Positions 1 to 6,672 of a DNA stretch of 6,937 nt are shown one piece after another (the stretch's first letter is position 1; every line of letters begins with the position of its first letter). The stretch comes from an uncultured Methanomethylovorans sp. (lineage in GTDB: Archaea; Halobacteriota; Methanosarcinia; Methanosarcinales; Methanosarcinaceae): positions 1 to 6,937 of the forward strand of contig CALBTS010000906.1 of assembly GCA_937968035.1 (NCBI GenBank). Reading direction: 5' to 3'. The position numbers were made by a program, and so were the translations under genes. The notes under the pieces are model-generated. The model saw nothing but the letters and a program-made list of their open reading frames with translations. It was not told the DNA's origin and did no database searches.

Positions 1-85
1 GAATATAAGTTATTAACAATCAATCTATTAGATGTTAATAAGGATCAACTAATTACCGGTACCCCTTCGAAAGGTATAAGTCCAG

Positions 86-117
86 ATTGTAAAGACATAT
101 TAAATGTTTTAAATTTG
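86..117 (+). promoter_or_regulatory. possible promoter of the HEAT/radical SAM operon
   Basis: TAAATTTG at 110-117 fits the Bacteroidota -7 consensus TAnnTTTG, and ATTG at 86-89 is a 3-of-4 match to the -33 TTTG element with a 20-nt spacer. The same place read as a sigma70 promoter gives TTGTAA (87-92) and TAAATT (110-115), 17 nt apart, each matching 4 of 6 bases. Transcription would begin roughly 40 nt before the first gene. The surrounding 163 nt is AT-rich and holds no convincing gene, so this is the natural place for a promoter, but such short matches are common by chance in AT-rich DNA. Confidence 0.3.
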
Positions 118-163
118 ATAGCCTGGAGTAAAATTTATTTTTAAACTGCAAAATCCGAAGGAT

Positions 164-2026
164 ATGAATCTCATAAGAAAAATGCGGTTACGAAGCCTTA
201 TTAAGAAGGCCACACAAGGTGCAATCACTCGAAAGCGTATCACAGCGATTAAAAGACTAGGGGAATCAGGGGAGCCCGTCGCATTTGATATCCTGGTCTC
301 AAGTCTTAAAAGCGGTTTTGACAGTTTGACGCTGGCATCTTGTGAAGCTCTTGGTAATCTGGGCGATAAGCGGGCAACAGACATACTTCTGAATCTTCTG
401 TATCATAATAATCCCGGCTTCAGAAAAGCTGCTGCAGATTCTCTTGCCAGGCGTGGAGAACCTCAGTGGCAGGAGATCGTCAGGGGTGATGATAAAGACA
501 TAGAAAATCTTGCCTGTTCAGAAGATGAGCGTGTGATCCGTTCATTAATCACAAATATAATTTACAGCTGGGATGGCAGCCCGCAGATTCAATTAACTCT
601 GGGCAAAGCGAAGAATCATGTAACAAGAAAAGTATTGTTGAATTTTATTTCAGATCCCAATCTTCCTAAGAAACATTTTCTCCTCGAGATACTTGGAGAA
701 ATGCAGAATCCGGATGATACCGATTTATTCCTGGATTTTATCAACAGTGGTGACAAGGAGATCAGAAAAGCCTCTGTTGTGGCTCTTGACAGGATTGGAG
801 ATCGAAGTGCTATCGAAAAGTTAATTAGTCGTTTGACTGACTCTGACGGCAGTGTACGTATCCAATCGGCTGAAGCGCTTGCCGGGATGGGGGAACCGCA
901 TTGGAAGAATTTTGTCAAAGGGGATTATAATGATTTTGAACGTCTTGGGGAATCGGGCGATCAGCGCATTTTACAATCGCTGATTAAAATATTAAAAATC
1001 GATACCCTGAAAGAAAACAAGCTGTGGATCGATGCAGCAAGGGCGGCTGCCGCCAGGGGTCTTGGGAAACTCGATAATTCGGAAGCTATTGAACCTTTGA
1101 ATGAAGCATTGGCGGATTCTGGGCATGTCAGAAAAGCTGCGGCAGGAGCCCTGGCGGAACTTGGTTGGCCAATGTGGAAAAATCTTATCAAAGGTAATTC
1201 AGAGGATTATGGCAGACTGGGCACCTCTTCAAATCCTGTGGCAGTTAAAATATTAATAAATATTATCAATAATTATTTTAATATTTTGAATAATAACACA
1301 GATTGGGAATTACGATCTAAAATTTCCGATGAAAATGAAATCGCCCTGAAAGCCCTGGGAAAGATCAATGATGATGAAGCAGTTGGATTTCTGATTGAAG
1401 CATTAAGTAATGTAAAATACCATTATACGATCCGTATCAAAGCGGCAAAAGCATTGGGTGAAGCAGGGAACCCCCTGGCGGTTGAAGCTCTCATTGACTC
1501 ATTTGAGACACTGGATCGCACCCCCACCGATTGCATTATTATCATAATCGAAGCCCTGGGCAAAATCAGGGATAAAAGAGCTGTCAAAGCCCTGGTTTCC
1601 CAGATAGAAAAAGAAGGCAATGAGATAGCATCACATATCTCTAAGTATAATGAAAAAAATCCCGATTGGAAACTCATGAGCTCACCTTACAGACATGTTA
1701 AACAACGTGAAGAAAAAATGCTGGCAATTGCTCGCGCTCTGGATAGTATTGGTGGAAGTGAAACGGTTGAGCCACTGATAAGTTTACTGAATTTCAAAAC
1801 ATCAGTGGTAAGAAAAGCTGCCGCCAGAATTCTTGTCAATCTGGCAAAAAACGACTTTTCCATTGTCAGCAGTAAATGGAAAACCATTTCTGAAAGCATT
1901 CAGAATCCACACAGAGATCATGAAGGCGGTATTGACTATACTCATCAGAACGATTGCGGTCATAATGATACTTTTATACATATAGATTATGGTATCGGAC
2001 TAAAAATACCTAAAGAATTGAAATAA
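164..2026 (+). CDS. HEAT-repeat protein with conserved His/Asp C-terminal tail (long paralogue)
   Basis: This 620-aa protein is an alpha-solenoid of HEAT (PBS-lyase-like) repeats. Typical repeat cores are seen around residues 53-97 (EALGNLGDKRA..), 195-243 (VVALDRIGDRSAIEKL), 290-334, 395-440, 460-482 and 515-562 (ARALDSIGGSETVEPLISLL). Three repeats end in a distinctive tryptophan motif, G-E/W-P-x-W followed by [IFL]-[VI]-[KR]-G and an acidic stretch, at residues 98-108, 243-253 and 334-344. No signal peptide or membrane segment is seen, so it is probably cytoplasmic. The N-terminus is strongly basic (residues 1-32). An Asn/Ile-rich insertion lies at 366-380. After the last repeat and W572, residues 582-620 form a non-HEAT tail with H583, D585, GG588-589, C598, H600, D602, T603, H606, D608 and GIGL 610-613, shared with the next protein. 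I infer that the solenoid binds a partner and the tail is a substrate of the downstream radical SAM enzyme. A metal-binding tail is the main alternative. GAAGGA (157-162) lies only 1 nt before ATG164; Met7 at 182 is another possible start. Confidence 0.93.
   Translation: MNLIRKMRLRSLIKKATQGAITRKRITAIKRLGESGEPVAFDILVSSLKSGFDSLTLASCEALGNLGDKRATDILLNLLYHNNPGFRKAAADSLARRGEPQWQEIVRGDDKDIENLACSEDERVIRSLITNIIYSWDGSPQIQLTLGKAKNHVTRKVLLNFISDPNLPKKHFLLEILGEMQNPDDTDLFLDFINSGDKEIRKASVVALDRIGDRSAIEKLISRLTDSDGSVRIQSAEALAGMGEPHWKNFVKGDYNDFERLGESGDQRILQSLIKILKIDTLKENKLWIDAARAAAARGLGKLDNSEAIEPLNEALADSGHVRKAAAGALAELGWPMWKNLIKGNSEDYGRLGTSSNPVAVKILINIINNYFNILNNNTDWELRSKISDENEIALKALGKINDDEAVGFLIEALSNVKYHYTIRIKAAKALGEAGNPLAVEALIDSFETLDRTPTDCIIIIIEALGKIRDKRAVKALVSQIEKEGNEIASHISKYNEKNPDWKLMSSPYRHVKQREEKMLAIARALDSIGGSETVEPLISLLNFKTSVVRKAAARILVNLAKNDFSIVSSKWKTISESIQNPHRDHEGGIDYTHQNDCGHNDTFIHIDYGIGLKIPKELK
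1907..2023 (+). other. conserved C-terminal tail of the long HEAT protein (putative modified core)
   Basis: This segment encodes residues 582-620. Aligned with the tail of the next protein it needs a single one-residue gap. The shared residues are P-H-x-D, GG-[IV], H-x-D-T-x-x-H-x-D-x-G-I-G-L-x-I-P-x-E-L-K. Cysteine is present in both, offset by one position (C598 here in CGHNDT, HCHTDT in the partner). The tail ends exactly at the stop codon. It lacks the helical hairpin pattern of HEAT repeats. Its role as a radical SAM substrate is inferred from gene context. Confidence 0.6.
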
Positions 2027-2066
2027 TCAGTTTTGTATTGATAGGTAATAAATAAAATCACAGGTT

Positions 2067-3173
2067 ATGAGTGAAAAGCAGAATTCTTCCGGTAATCTTG
2101 AATCCCTTCTTAATAAGTTACATAACGAAGATTATTTCGTCCGGTTAGATGCCGTAAAAGCTCTGGGAGCACTTGGCGATCCGGGAGCCATCGACTACCT
2201 GATTGAGATGCTGAGTGAAAACGGAATAATGAGAGGATGGGTGGCAAATTCATTGGCTGCTCTCGGAGAAGCTCAATGGAAAAAAATAATTAACGGGGAA
2301 GATAACTTTATCCTGGGTTATACTTATCCCGAAAGTGATTTTATCCGGATGGCAAGATCCGGTGATAACCGGATTATTAAGATACTGCTCAAAGTGTTGA
2401 ACAGGCCTGAAACGGAGTATAGGGCAGAAGCCGCGAAAGCTCTTGGGATATTAGGAGACAAAACGGCTGTTGAATCTCTTAAAGAACTTCTTTACAGCGG
2501 TTACGAAGAAGTTAGGGGAAATGCCGCAAAGTCCCTGGCAATTCTGGGAGAGGATCACTGGCAGACCATCATAAAGGGATGGCCAACTGATTTTATTGAC
2601 CTGCGTGATTCAGGTCAACCCTGGGCTCTGGATATTCTTTTTAAGGCTTGTACAGCTGGCGATGAAAAAAGCAAAATTAAAGCTCTTAAAGCCATGTATG
2701 AATTTAAGAACAACGACGCTTTGACTTTATTGACAGATCTTATGAAAGATAATGATCCGGATGTAAGGCTGCAGGCAGTTCAAACTTTCTCCACAATAAC
2801 AGATTCCTCCATGGCTGAATCACTTGTTAATGTATTAAAAGATGAAGATGTCCGGGTAAGAGTAGAGACTTTAAGTATCCTTATAAAACTACAATATCCC
2901 GGATTATATGATATTCTGTTAAACTGCCTGCACGATAAATCTTGGAATATAAGGCGGAAGGCTGCTGTTGAACTGATCAGGCTTGTAAGTCAGGATACCT
3001 CTTTGTTGAGCAATGCATGGCGCGAAGCAGTTAAGATCATTGAAATCCCTCATGATGACCGGCTATATGGCGGTGTAAACGTAAGTGATGAACGTGGACA
3101 CTGTCATACTGATACCCGTCAGCATGCGGATGTGGGCATCGGACTGCCCATTCCCCCTGAACTCAAAATATGA
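2067..3173 (+). CDS. HEAT-repeat protein with conserved His/Asp C-terminal tail (short paralogue)
   Basis: This 368-aa protein is a second HEAT-repeat solenoid, paralogous to the preceding one. Repeats are clear at residues 24-66 (AVKALGALGDPGAIDYLIEML), 118-160 (AAKALGILGDKTAVESLKELL), 203-230, 232-260 and 263-305. The tryptophan motif seen in the first protein recurs at residues 67-77 (GEAQW..IINGE) and 161-171 (GEDHW..IIKG). W318 precedes the tail at the position equivalent to W572 of the longer protein. Residues 328-368 form the shared tail: H329, D331, GG335-336, H345, C346, H347, D349, T350, H353, D355 and GIGL 357-360. No signal peptide or membrane segment is visible. The gene starts 40 nt after its paralogue; only AGG (2062-2064) lies before the ATG, so initiation probably relies on the A-rich leader or on coupling. 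It ends 3 nt before the radical SAM gene. Two paralogues with one tail suggest two carriers, or a scaffold and a substrate, for the same enzyme. The specific function is not recognised. Confidence 0.93.
   Translation: MSEKQNSSGNLESLLNKLHNEDYFVRLDAVKALGALGDPGAIDYLIEMLSENGIMRGWVANSLAALGEAQWKKIINGEDNFILGYTYPESDFIRMARSGDNRIIKILLKVLNRPETEYRAEAAKALGILGDKTAVESLKELLYSGYEEVRGNAAKSLAILGEDHWQTIIKGWPTDFIDLRDSGQPWALDILFKACTAGDEKSKIKALKAMYEFKNNDALTLLTDLMKDNDPDVRLQAVQTFSTITDSSMAESLVNVLKDEDVRVRVETLSILIKLQYPGLYDILLNCLHDKSWNIRRKAAVELIRLVSQDTSLLSNAWREAVKIIEIPHDDRLYGGVNVSDERGHCHTDTRQHADVGIGLPIPPELKI
3048..3170 (+). other. conserved C-terminal tail of the short HEAT protein (putative modified core)
   Basis: This segment encodes residues 328-368, including the pattern H-C-H-T-D-T-x-x-H-A-D-x-G-I-G-L. 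Compared with the longer protein, the last block (GIGLxIPxELK) keeps nine identical amino acids while five of those nine codons differ at synonymous positions (for example GGT/GGC, CTA/CTG, ATA/ATT, CCT/CCC, TTG/CTC). This points to selection on the peptide rather than recent duplication. One extra residue (Ile) follows ELK here. Confidence 0.6.
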
Positions 3174-3176
3174 GCA

Positions 3177-5534
3177 ATGAGCCTGGTTTCCTGGGATAAA
3201 GTCCAGTTTATGCCGATACTGAGTCTTGCATGCAATGCTTCGTGCTCCTATTGCTTTGGCCCAAACAGGGGAAAAACCGTTCACCCTGATATGGTTGATC
3301 ATTTAATCCTGTTCATGAAAAGGCTCATTACCACCACCCGACAGAAGCATCTTAAGGTCACCTTCCACGGCGGAGAACCTTTAATGGCCGGTCTGCCGAT
3401 CTGGAGACAAGTATTATCAGGCATAACCAATACATGCAGGGATATAAAAACAGACTTCAGCATTCAGACAAACCTCTGGAACCTGACCGATGATCTGTGT
3501 CGTCTTTTTAAGGAATTCAATGTTTCGATCGGTACCAGCCTGGACGGGCCGGAAGAAATAAACGACAATCAGCGGGGAAAAGGCTATTTCAGAAATACTA
3601 TGCGGGGATTAAGAATGGCTGAGAAATATGATCTGAAACCGGGGTGCATCTGCACATTTACTCCTGATACCGTCAGTAAATACAGAGATATATTCAATTT
3701 TTTTGTCAGCAACCGTCTCTCTTTTTCAATACACGGCTCATTGCAAGCCATTAACGCGGGAAAAAGCAGATATAATTTATCGCCGGAAGATCTCGGACAA
3801 CTTCTGTGCAACGTACTTGATCTCTATGTTAAATACAGACATTACATAAAGATCAGCACCCTCGACCAGATGATCCGGTCCCTTACGGAACAGGAAGGAC
3901 AGGTATGCACCTTCAAGGACTGTTTCGGCATGTTCCTTGCCGTTGATCCCGATGGTTATATCTATCCCTGTCAGCGTTTCTGCGGGGATACGGCTTTTTC
4001 AATGGGTAATATTCTGTCTGAGCCTTCACTTGAAGACCTGAGTACAGGAGATATAGCCCGAAGGTTTATCTGTCGGCAGGAAGCGGTAAAAAGCCAATGT
4101 TCCGCATGTGAATATTTTAATTGCTGTAGAGGAGGATGCACTTATAATGCCTGGGCAGCCGGGAGTGATATCGATCCATACTGCACAGCCTACAAGATGA
4201 TCTTTGACAAGATCAAAACAGGATTGCTGAATGAAATGAAATCTGAAGACAATTTAAAGGCTGTAACGGAAAAACCTTTTTCGGGCCGTAGCGGGAATCC
4301 CCTTCTGAGAAAGGGAGCTCTTACTGAACTTACCCGCATGGATACCCACCCGGTAAAAATCGCGGAAAACGCTATCCGCATCATCTCGTATGTTGAGCTT
4401 GCAGCTAATCCTTCAATCGAAAAAGCTGTTGAAGCATTGACCCTGAAAGGTATCCGGGTTACAGACAGTCATTTTCTGAATATCAAAAATAATCTTGTCA
4501 GGACAAACGGAATACTGAATAATCTGTATATCCACCTGACTTTCAAATGCCAGCTCAGTTGTAATCATTGCTATGCAACAGCAGAGAAAGCGAATAACCT
4601 GTTCATGCCGGTCAGTGATATCATCCGGATGGTTAAGGAAGCTCATGAAATGAAGTTCAGGCAGGTAGTTTTTACCGGCGGGGAGCCTTTACTCCATCCC
4701 GGTATGGATGATTTGCTTGAACAACTTATCGGCCTTAAGACAAAGGTTTCACCGATGCACCTGGTCTTACGCTCAAATTTTGTCAGATCACTCTCACAGG
4801 ATGATCTGATCAAACTTGCTGCAGCATTCACTAAAATAATAGTCAGTATTGACGGCGACAGGGAGTACCATGACAAACGGAGAGGGCCTGGCACATATGA
4901 TGCTGCAACTAAAAACCTTGAAAAATATCAGTCAGTCTGCAGATCAGTTCCCAACGCTGCCAGATTATCATTAAGCAGTGTTTTTTCGAATGAAGATCAG
5001 ATCAACGATCTTGCTCATTCTGCCAATGAGTTGGCCCGCAAGCTTGATATTAGAATGGTAAGGTTCCGTCCGGTGCTGCCCATCGGCAGGGCTGAAAAAT
5101 GGGATAAAGCCCCCGTATCCGAAGCAATAAACAGCTTTATGGATGCCGAAGAACTTATTATCAGGGGAATTAATCCGGCAAACTCCTGCGGCCTCGGGCA
5201 AAACCTCTATATTGAACCTGACGGGAATGCTTTTCCATGTTACGCTTATCAAAAACCTCATTCATGCCTTGGTAACGTTATAGAATATGGATTAAGAAAA
5301 ATATTGGATTCTGAAGAATTCCGGGATCTTCAAAAACATACTGTTGATACAAATAAAAAATGTCAAACCTGCAAATACCGTTATATTTGTGGAGGTGCAT
5401 GCCGTGCCTGGGGTGGCGAGGGAACCCGTTATGATCTCGATGCAGCTCCGCCCGAATGCTCCGGATTATATAAGAGGTCTGAAGAGATTTATCACAAGGC
5501 CATTGATTATCTGCAATCAATACTTTTATGCTAA
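3177..5534 (+). CDS. tandem (fused) double radical SAM/SPASM enzyme, putative peptide/protein maturase
   Basis: This 785-aa protein holds two complete radical SAM/SPASM units. Unit 1 has the SAM [4Fe-4S] motif CxxxCxxC at C19, C23, C26, GGEP at 65-68, and a full SPASM pattern: C249-x10-G-x4-C265, then C308-x2-C311-x5-C317-x3-C321 and C336. Unit 2 has C458, C462, C465, GGEP at 501-504, and SPASM C671-x11-G-x4-C688, C729-x2-C732-x5-C738-x3-C742 and C761. Each half therefore has ligands for one radical SAM cluster and two auxiliary clusters. Residues about 350-445 form a linker, partly Lys/Arg/Ser-rich and partly helical (about 393-425). No signal peptide is seen, as expected for an oxygen-sensitive cytoplasmic enzyme. 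SPASM enzymes typically modify ribosomal peptides or proteins (PqqE, AlbA, sulfatase maturases, His-Xaa-Ser maturases). With no sulfatase nearby, the tails of the two upstream HEAT proteins are the obvious candidate substrates. ATG3177 has no clear Shine-Dalgarno sequence and sits 3 nt after the upstream stop, indicating translational coupling. ATG3210 is in frame but would leave only six residues before the first cluster cysteine. Confidence 0.96.
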   Translation: MSLVSWDKVQFMPILSLACNASCSYCFGPNRGKTVHPDMVDHLILFMKRLITTTRQKHLKVTFHGGEPLMAGLPIWRQVLSGITNTCRDIKTDFSIQTNLWNLTDDLCRLFKEFNVSIGTSLDGPEEINDNQRGKGYFRNTMRGLRMAEKYDLKPGCICTFTPDTVSKYRDIFNFFVSNRLSFSIHGSLQAINAGKSRYNLSPEDLGQLLCNVLDLYVKYRHYIKISTLDQMIRSLTEQEGQVCTFKDCFGMFLAVDPDGYIYPCQRFCGDTAFSMGNILSEPSLEDLSTGDIARRFICRQEAVKSQCSACEYFNCCRGGCTYNAWAAGSDIDPYCTAYKMIFDKIKTGLLNEMKSEDNLKAVTEKPFSGRSGNPLLRKGALTELTRMDTHPVKIAENAIRIISYVELAANPSIEKAVEALTLKGIRVTDSHFLNIKNNLVRTNGILNNLYIHLTFKCQLSCNHCYATAEKANNLFMPVSDIIRMVKEAHEMKFRQVVFTGGEPLLHPGMDDLLEQLIGLKTKVSPMHLVLRSNFVRSLSQDDLIKLAAAFTKIIVSIDGDREYHDKRRGPGTYDAATKNLEKYQSVCRSVPNAARLSLSSVFSNEDQINDLAHSANELARKLDIRMVRFRPVLPIGRAEKWDKAPVSEAINSFMDAEELIIRGINPANSCGLGQNLYIEPDGNAFPCYAYQKPHSCLGNVIEYGLRKILDSEEFRDLQKHTVDTNKKCQTCKYRYICGGACRAWGGEGTRYDLDAAPPECSGLYKRSEEIYHKAIDYLQSILLC

Positions 5535-5586
5535 AATCAAAATCGATTGAAGCAATATGGAAAGAAAGATAATTATACCTTACTAC

Positions 5587-5653
5587 TTGCAAGCACATTG
5601 CCAAAGCTCCACAGGCTAGCCCTGAACTCAAAGCTTTGGCAAAGAGCTTGCAA
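5587..5653. repeat. long imperfect inverted repeat (hairpin) downstream of the radical SAM gene
   Basis: Two 22-nt arms, 5587-5608 and 5632-5653, pair at 20 of 22 positions. The 23-nt loop contains the palindrome GGCTAGCC (5614-5621). The stem lies 53 nt after the radical SAM stop codon. It could end transcription, although no T-run follows directly; the T-rich stretch begins only around 5670. Its length (67 nt) and its mismatched, nearly symmetrical stem also resemble an attC-type site or a degenerate mobile hairpin. Confidence 0.7.
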
Positions 5654-5793
5654 ATCAGACACAATAGAATTTTAAAATTTTTCTCCTTCGCGCCGTCGCA
5701 ATATAATTTCTGCACCAGGACTATCAAATAAAAAGAATATTCGCACACCTTGACAATCTTCTGGTATCTAGACAAATAAACAGGCCTGGCCCA
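5654..5793. other. non-coding spacer
   Basis: No gene is supported here. The stretch is AT-rich (5667-5690 and 5700-5740) and has no protein-like reading frame of its own. A perfect TTGACA at 5750-5755 lacks a convincing -10 box at the right distance, so no promoter is called. Confidence 0.5.
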
Positions 5794-6103
5794 TAACACG
5801 GACGGTATAATTCATAAGCTCGTCACGATTTTTGCTTTTGCTCCTACTCCCTTGACAGCTTTGTAATAGCTTATACCGCGACCGCGCCAGTGCCCGCATT
5901 AAAACTTTGTATAACTTGACTTATTACCTGTTCCCGATCAACATTGTACCGCGACACTCGTATAGGCCACAAAGTTTGTACCCGGACGGCAAAAACCGCG
6001 CCGTACTCTCCTCGCACCGTGACAGCTTTATGGCTAAAGTACCAGGACCCTGCCCGGATGCTTCGTCGAGTAACGCTTACGAAATTATACCGCCGGGCCG
6101 TTA
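5794..6103. repeat. palindromic element A (attC-like or MITE-like)
   Basis: The element runs from TAAC (5794-5797) to GTTA (6100-6103), and its ends are inverted copies. CGGTATAATT (5803-5812) pairs exactly with 6083-6092, and pairing continues through AAGC (5816-5819) with one bulge and one mismatch. Both ends resemble those of element B: TAACACGGACGGTATA here against TAACAGGTCGGTATA there, and ATACCGCCG followed by CGTTA-type ends in both. Internal structure includes CGGTATAA (5803-5810) against TTATACCG (5871-5878), giving a 76-nt sub-hairpin; AAACTTTGT (5902-5910) against ACAAAGTTT (5969-5977); and a direct repeat beginning TGACAGCTTT at 5853 and 6020. The conserved AAC and GTT at the ends match integron attC core sites, but 310 nt is much longer than a usual attC, so a nested or compound element is likely. 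Confidence 0.6.
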
Positions 6104-6133
6104 GCCCCAATGATAAGGTATCAGCCAAAATCA

Positions 6134-6146
6134 ATTCGGCCGGAAT
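6134..6146. promoter_or_regulatory. possible operator upstream of the toxin-antitoxin operon
   Basis: The imperfect palindrome ATTCGGCCGGAAT lies 37 nt before the antitoxin ATG, in the AT-rich leader. RelE/ParE-type operons are commonly repressed by their own antitoxin binding to such a palindrome. The antitoxin here shows no obvious DNA-binding fold, so the assignment is weak. Confidence 0.2.
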
Positions 6147-6182
6147 AATGAGTATCTTTACATAATAATTGAGGATTTGAAT

Positions 6183-6362
6183 ATGTTGACCAAAGAAAAA
6201 GTAAAAAAGACCATTGACAGATTGCCTGATAGCTTCACAGTTGATCAGCTGGTTGAAGAATTGGTTGTTCTAGATAAAATTGAGAAGGGTCTTAAGGAAG
6301 TTGAGGAAGGTAAAGTCTACTCTACACAACAAGTAAAAGATCAGCTCAAGAAATGGCTGTAA
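6183..6362 (+). CDS. small antitoxin of a RelE/ParE-type toxin-antitoxin system
   Basis: This 59-aa, highly charged protein begins MLTKEKVKKTIDRLP, continues with an acidic helical region (VDQLVEELVVLDKIEKGLKE) and ends with VEEGKVYSTQQVKDQLKKWL. The arrangement of a helical acidic core followed by an EEGKVYS-type segment and a C-terminal K-W-L is typical of short antitoxins encoded just before RelE/ParE toxins; it should wrap around and neutralise the toxin. The start at ATG6183 is chosen because GAGGA (6171-6175) lies 7 nt upstream. A longer reading would begin at TTG6177, only 1 nt after that site. The reading frame overlaps the toxin gene by 10 nt, which couples their translation and supports a functional pair. 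The protein contains no cysteine and no recognisable DNA-binding motif, so any autoregulation is unproven. Confidence 0.85.
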   Translation: MLTKEKVKKTIDRLPDSFTVDQLVEELVVLDKIEKGLKEVEEGKVYSTQQVKDQLKKWL

Positions 6363-6661
6363 TCAATTGGACTCACAGATCGGTTAATGATCTCAAAAAT
6401 ATTGCAGAGTTCATTGAGAAAGATTCTGTCAAATACGCATCATTAACAATCCAGCGTTTAATGAATGCGGCGCATCTATTGGAAGAAAATCCAAGAATAG
6501 GACGTAAAGTGCCGGAAGCTGGTCATAAAGACAAAATCAGAGAAATTATCCAAGGTAACTATAAAATTATCTACCAGATCGCCAATGAAGATCTGATCAA
6601 TATCTTAACTGTACACCATAGCTCAAGAAAGCTTACAAAATCTCGAGTGTTAAGAAAGTAA
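6353..6661 (+). CDS. RelE/ParE superfamily toxin
   Basis: This 102-aa protein has the pattern of the RelE/ParE family: an opening strand INWTHRSVNDL, a helical pair with IAEFIEKDSVKYA and a second helix, the turn ENPRIGRKVPE, the segment KIREIIQGNYKIIYQI (conserved Arg-Glu and Tyr-x-Ile-x-Tyr), and a final strand ILTVHHSSRKL with the His/Arg positions usual in this family. RelE members cleave mRNA on the ribosome and ParE members poison DNA gyrase; the sequence alone does not decide between them, although the YRI/IY-type core and final H-x-x-R are common to many annotated RelE/ParE proteins. Length is normal and the frame intact, so it is probably active. The gene starts inside the end of the antitoxin gene without its own strong ribosome site. 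It lies between two palindromic elements, consistent with a stabilising addiction module on a mobile cassette. Confidence 0.92.
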   Translation: MAVINWTHRSVNDLKNIAEFIEKDSVKYASLTIQRLMNAAHLLEENPRIGRKVPEAGHKDKIREIIQGNYKIIYQIANEDLINILTVHHSSRKLTKSRVLRK

Positions 6662-6672
6662 TTCACTGGGGC

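Noticed and set aside
60..78. Small inverted repeat CCTT-CGA-AAGG before the first gene
   Set aside because: The stem is only 4 bp and easily expected by chance.
3177..5534. Anaerobic sulfatase-maturing enzyme
   Set aside because: The first half shares general SPASM features, but there is no sulfatase gene nearby and the fused second unit is not part of that family's usual architecture.
5750..5755. Perfect TTGACA (and another at 5852-5857)
   Set aside because: No reasonable -10 hexamer lies 16-18 nt downstream of either, and no gene begins nearby.
5278..5799. 173-codon open frame on the minus strand
   Set aside because: More than half lies antisense to the end of the radical SAM gene and the rest crosses the 5587-5653 hairpin. 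The translation shows no family pattern and no start context.
5871..6165. Short open frames on both strands within element A
   Set aside because: They follow the palindromic repeat on both strands, have Arg/Pro-rich unlikely compositions, no ribosome sites and no family resemblance.
6177..6182. TTG start giving a 61-aa antitoxin
   Set aside because: It sits 1 nt after GAGGA, too close; ATG6183 is at 7 nt from the same site.
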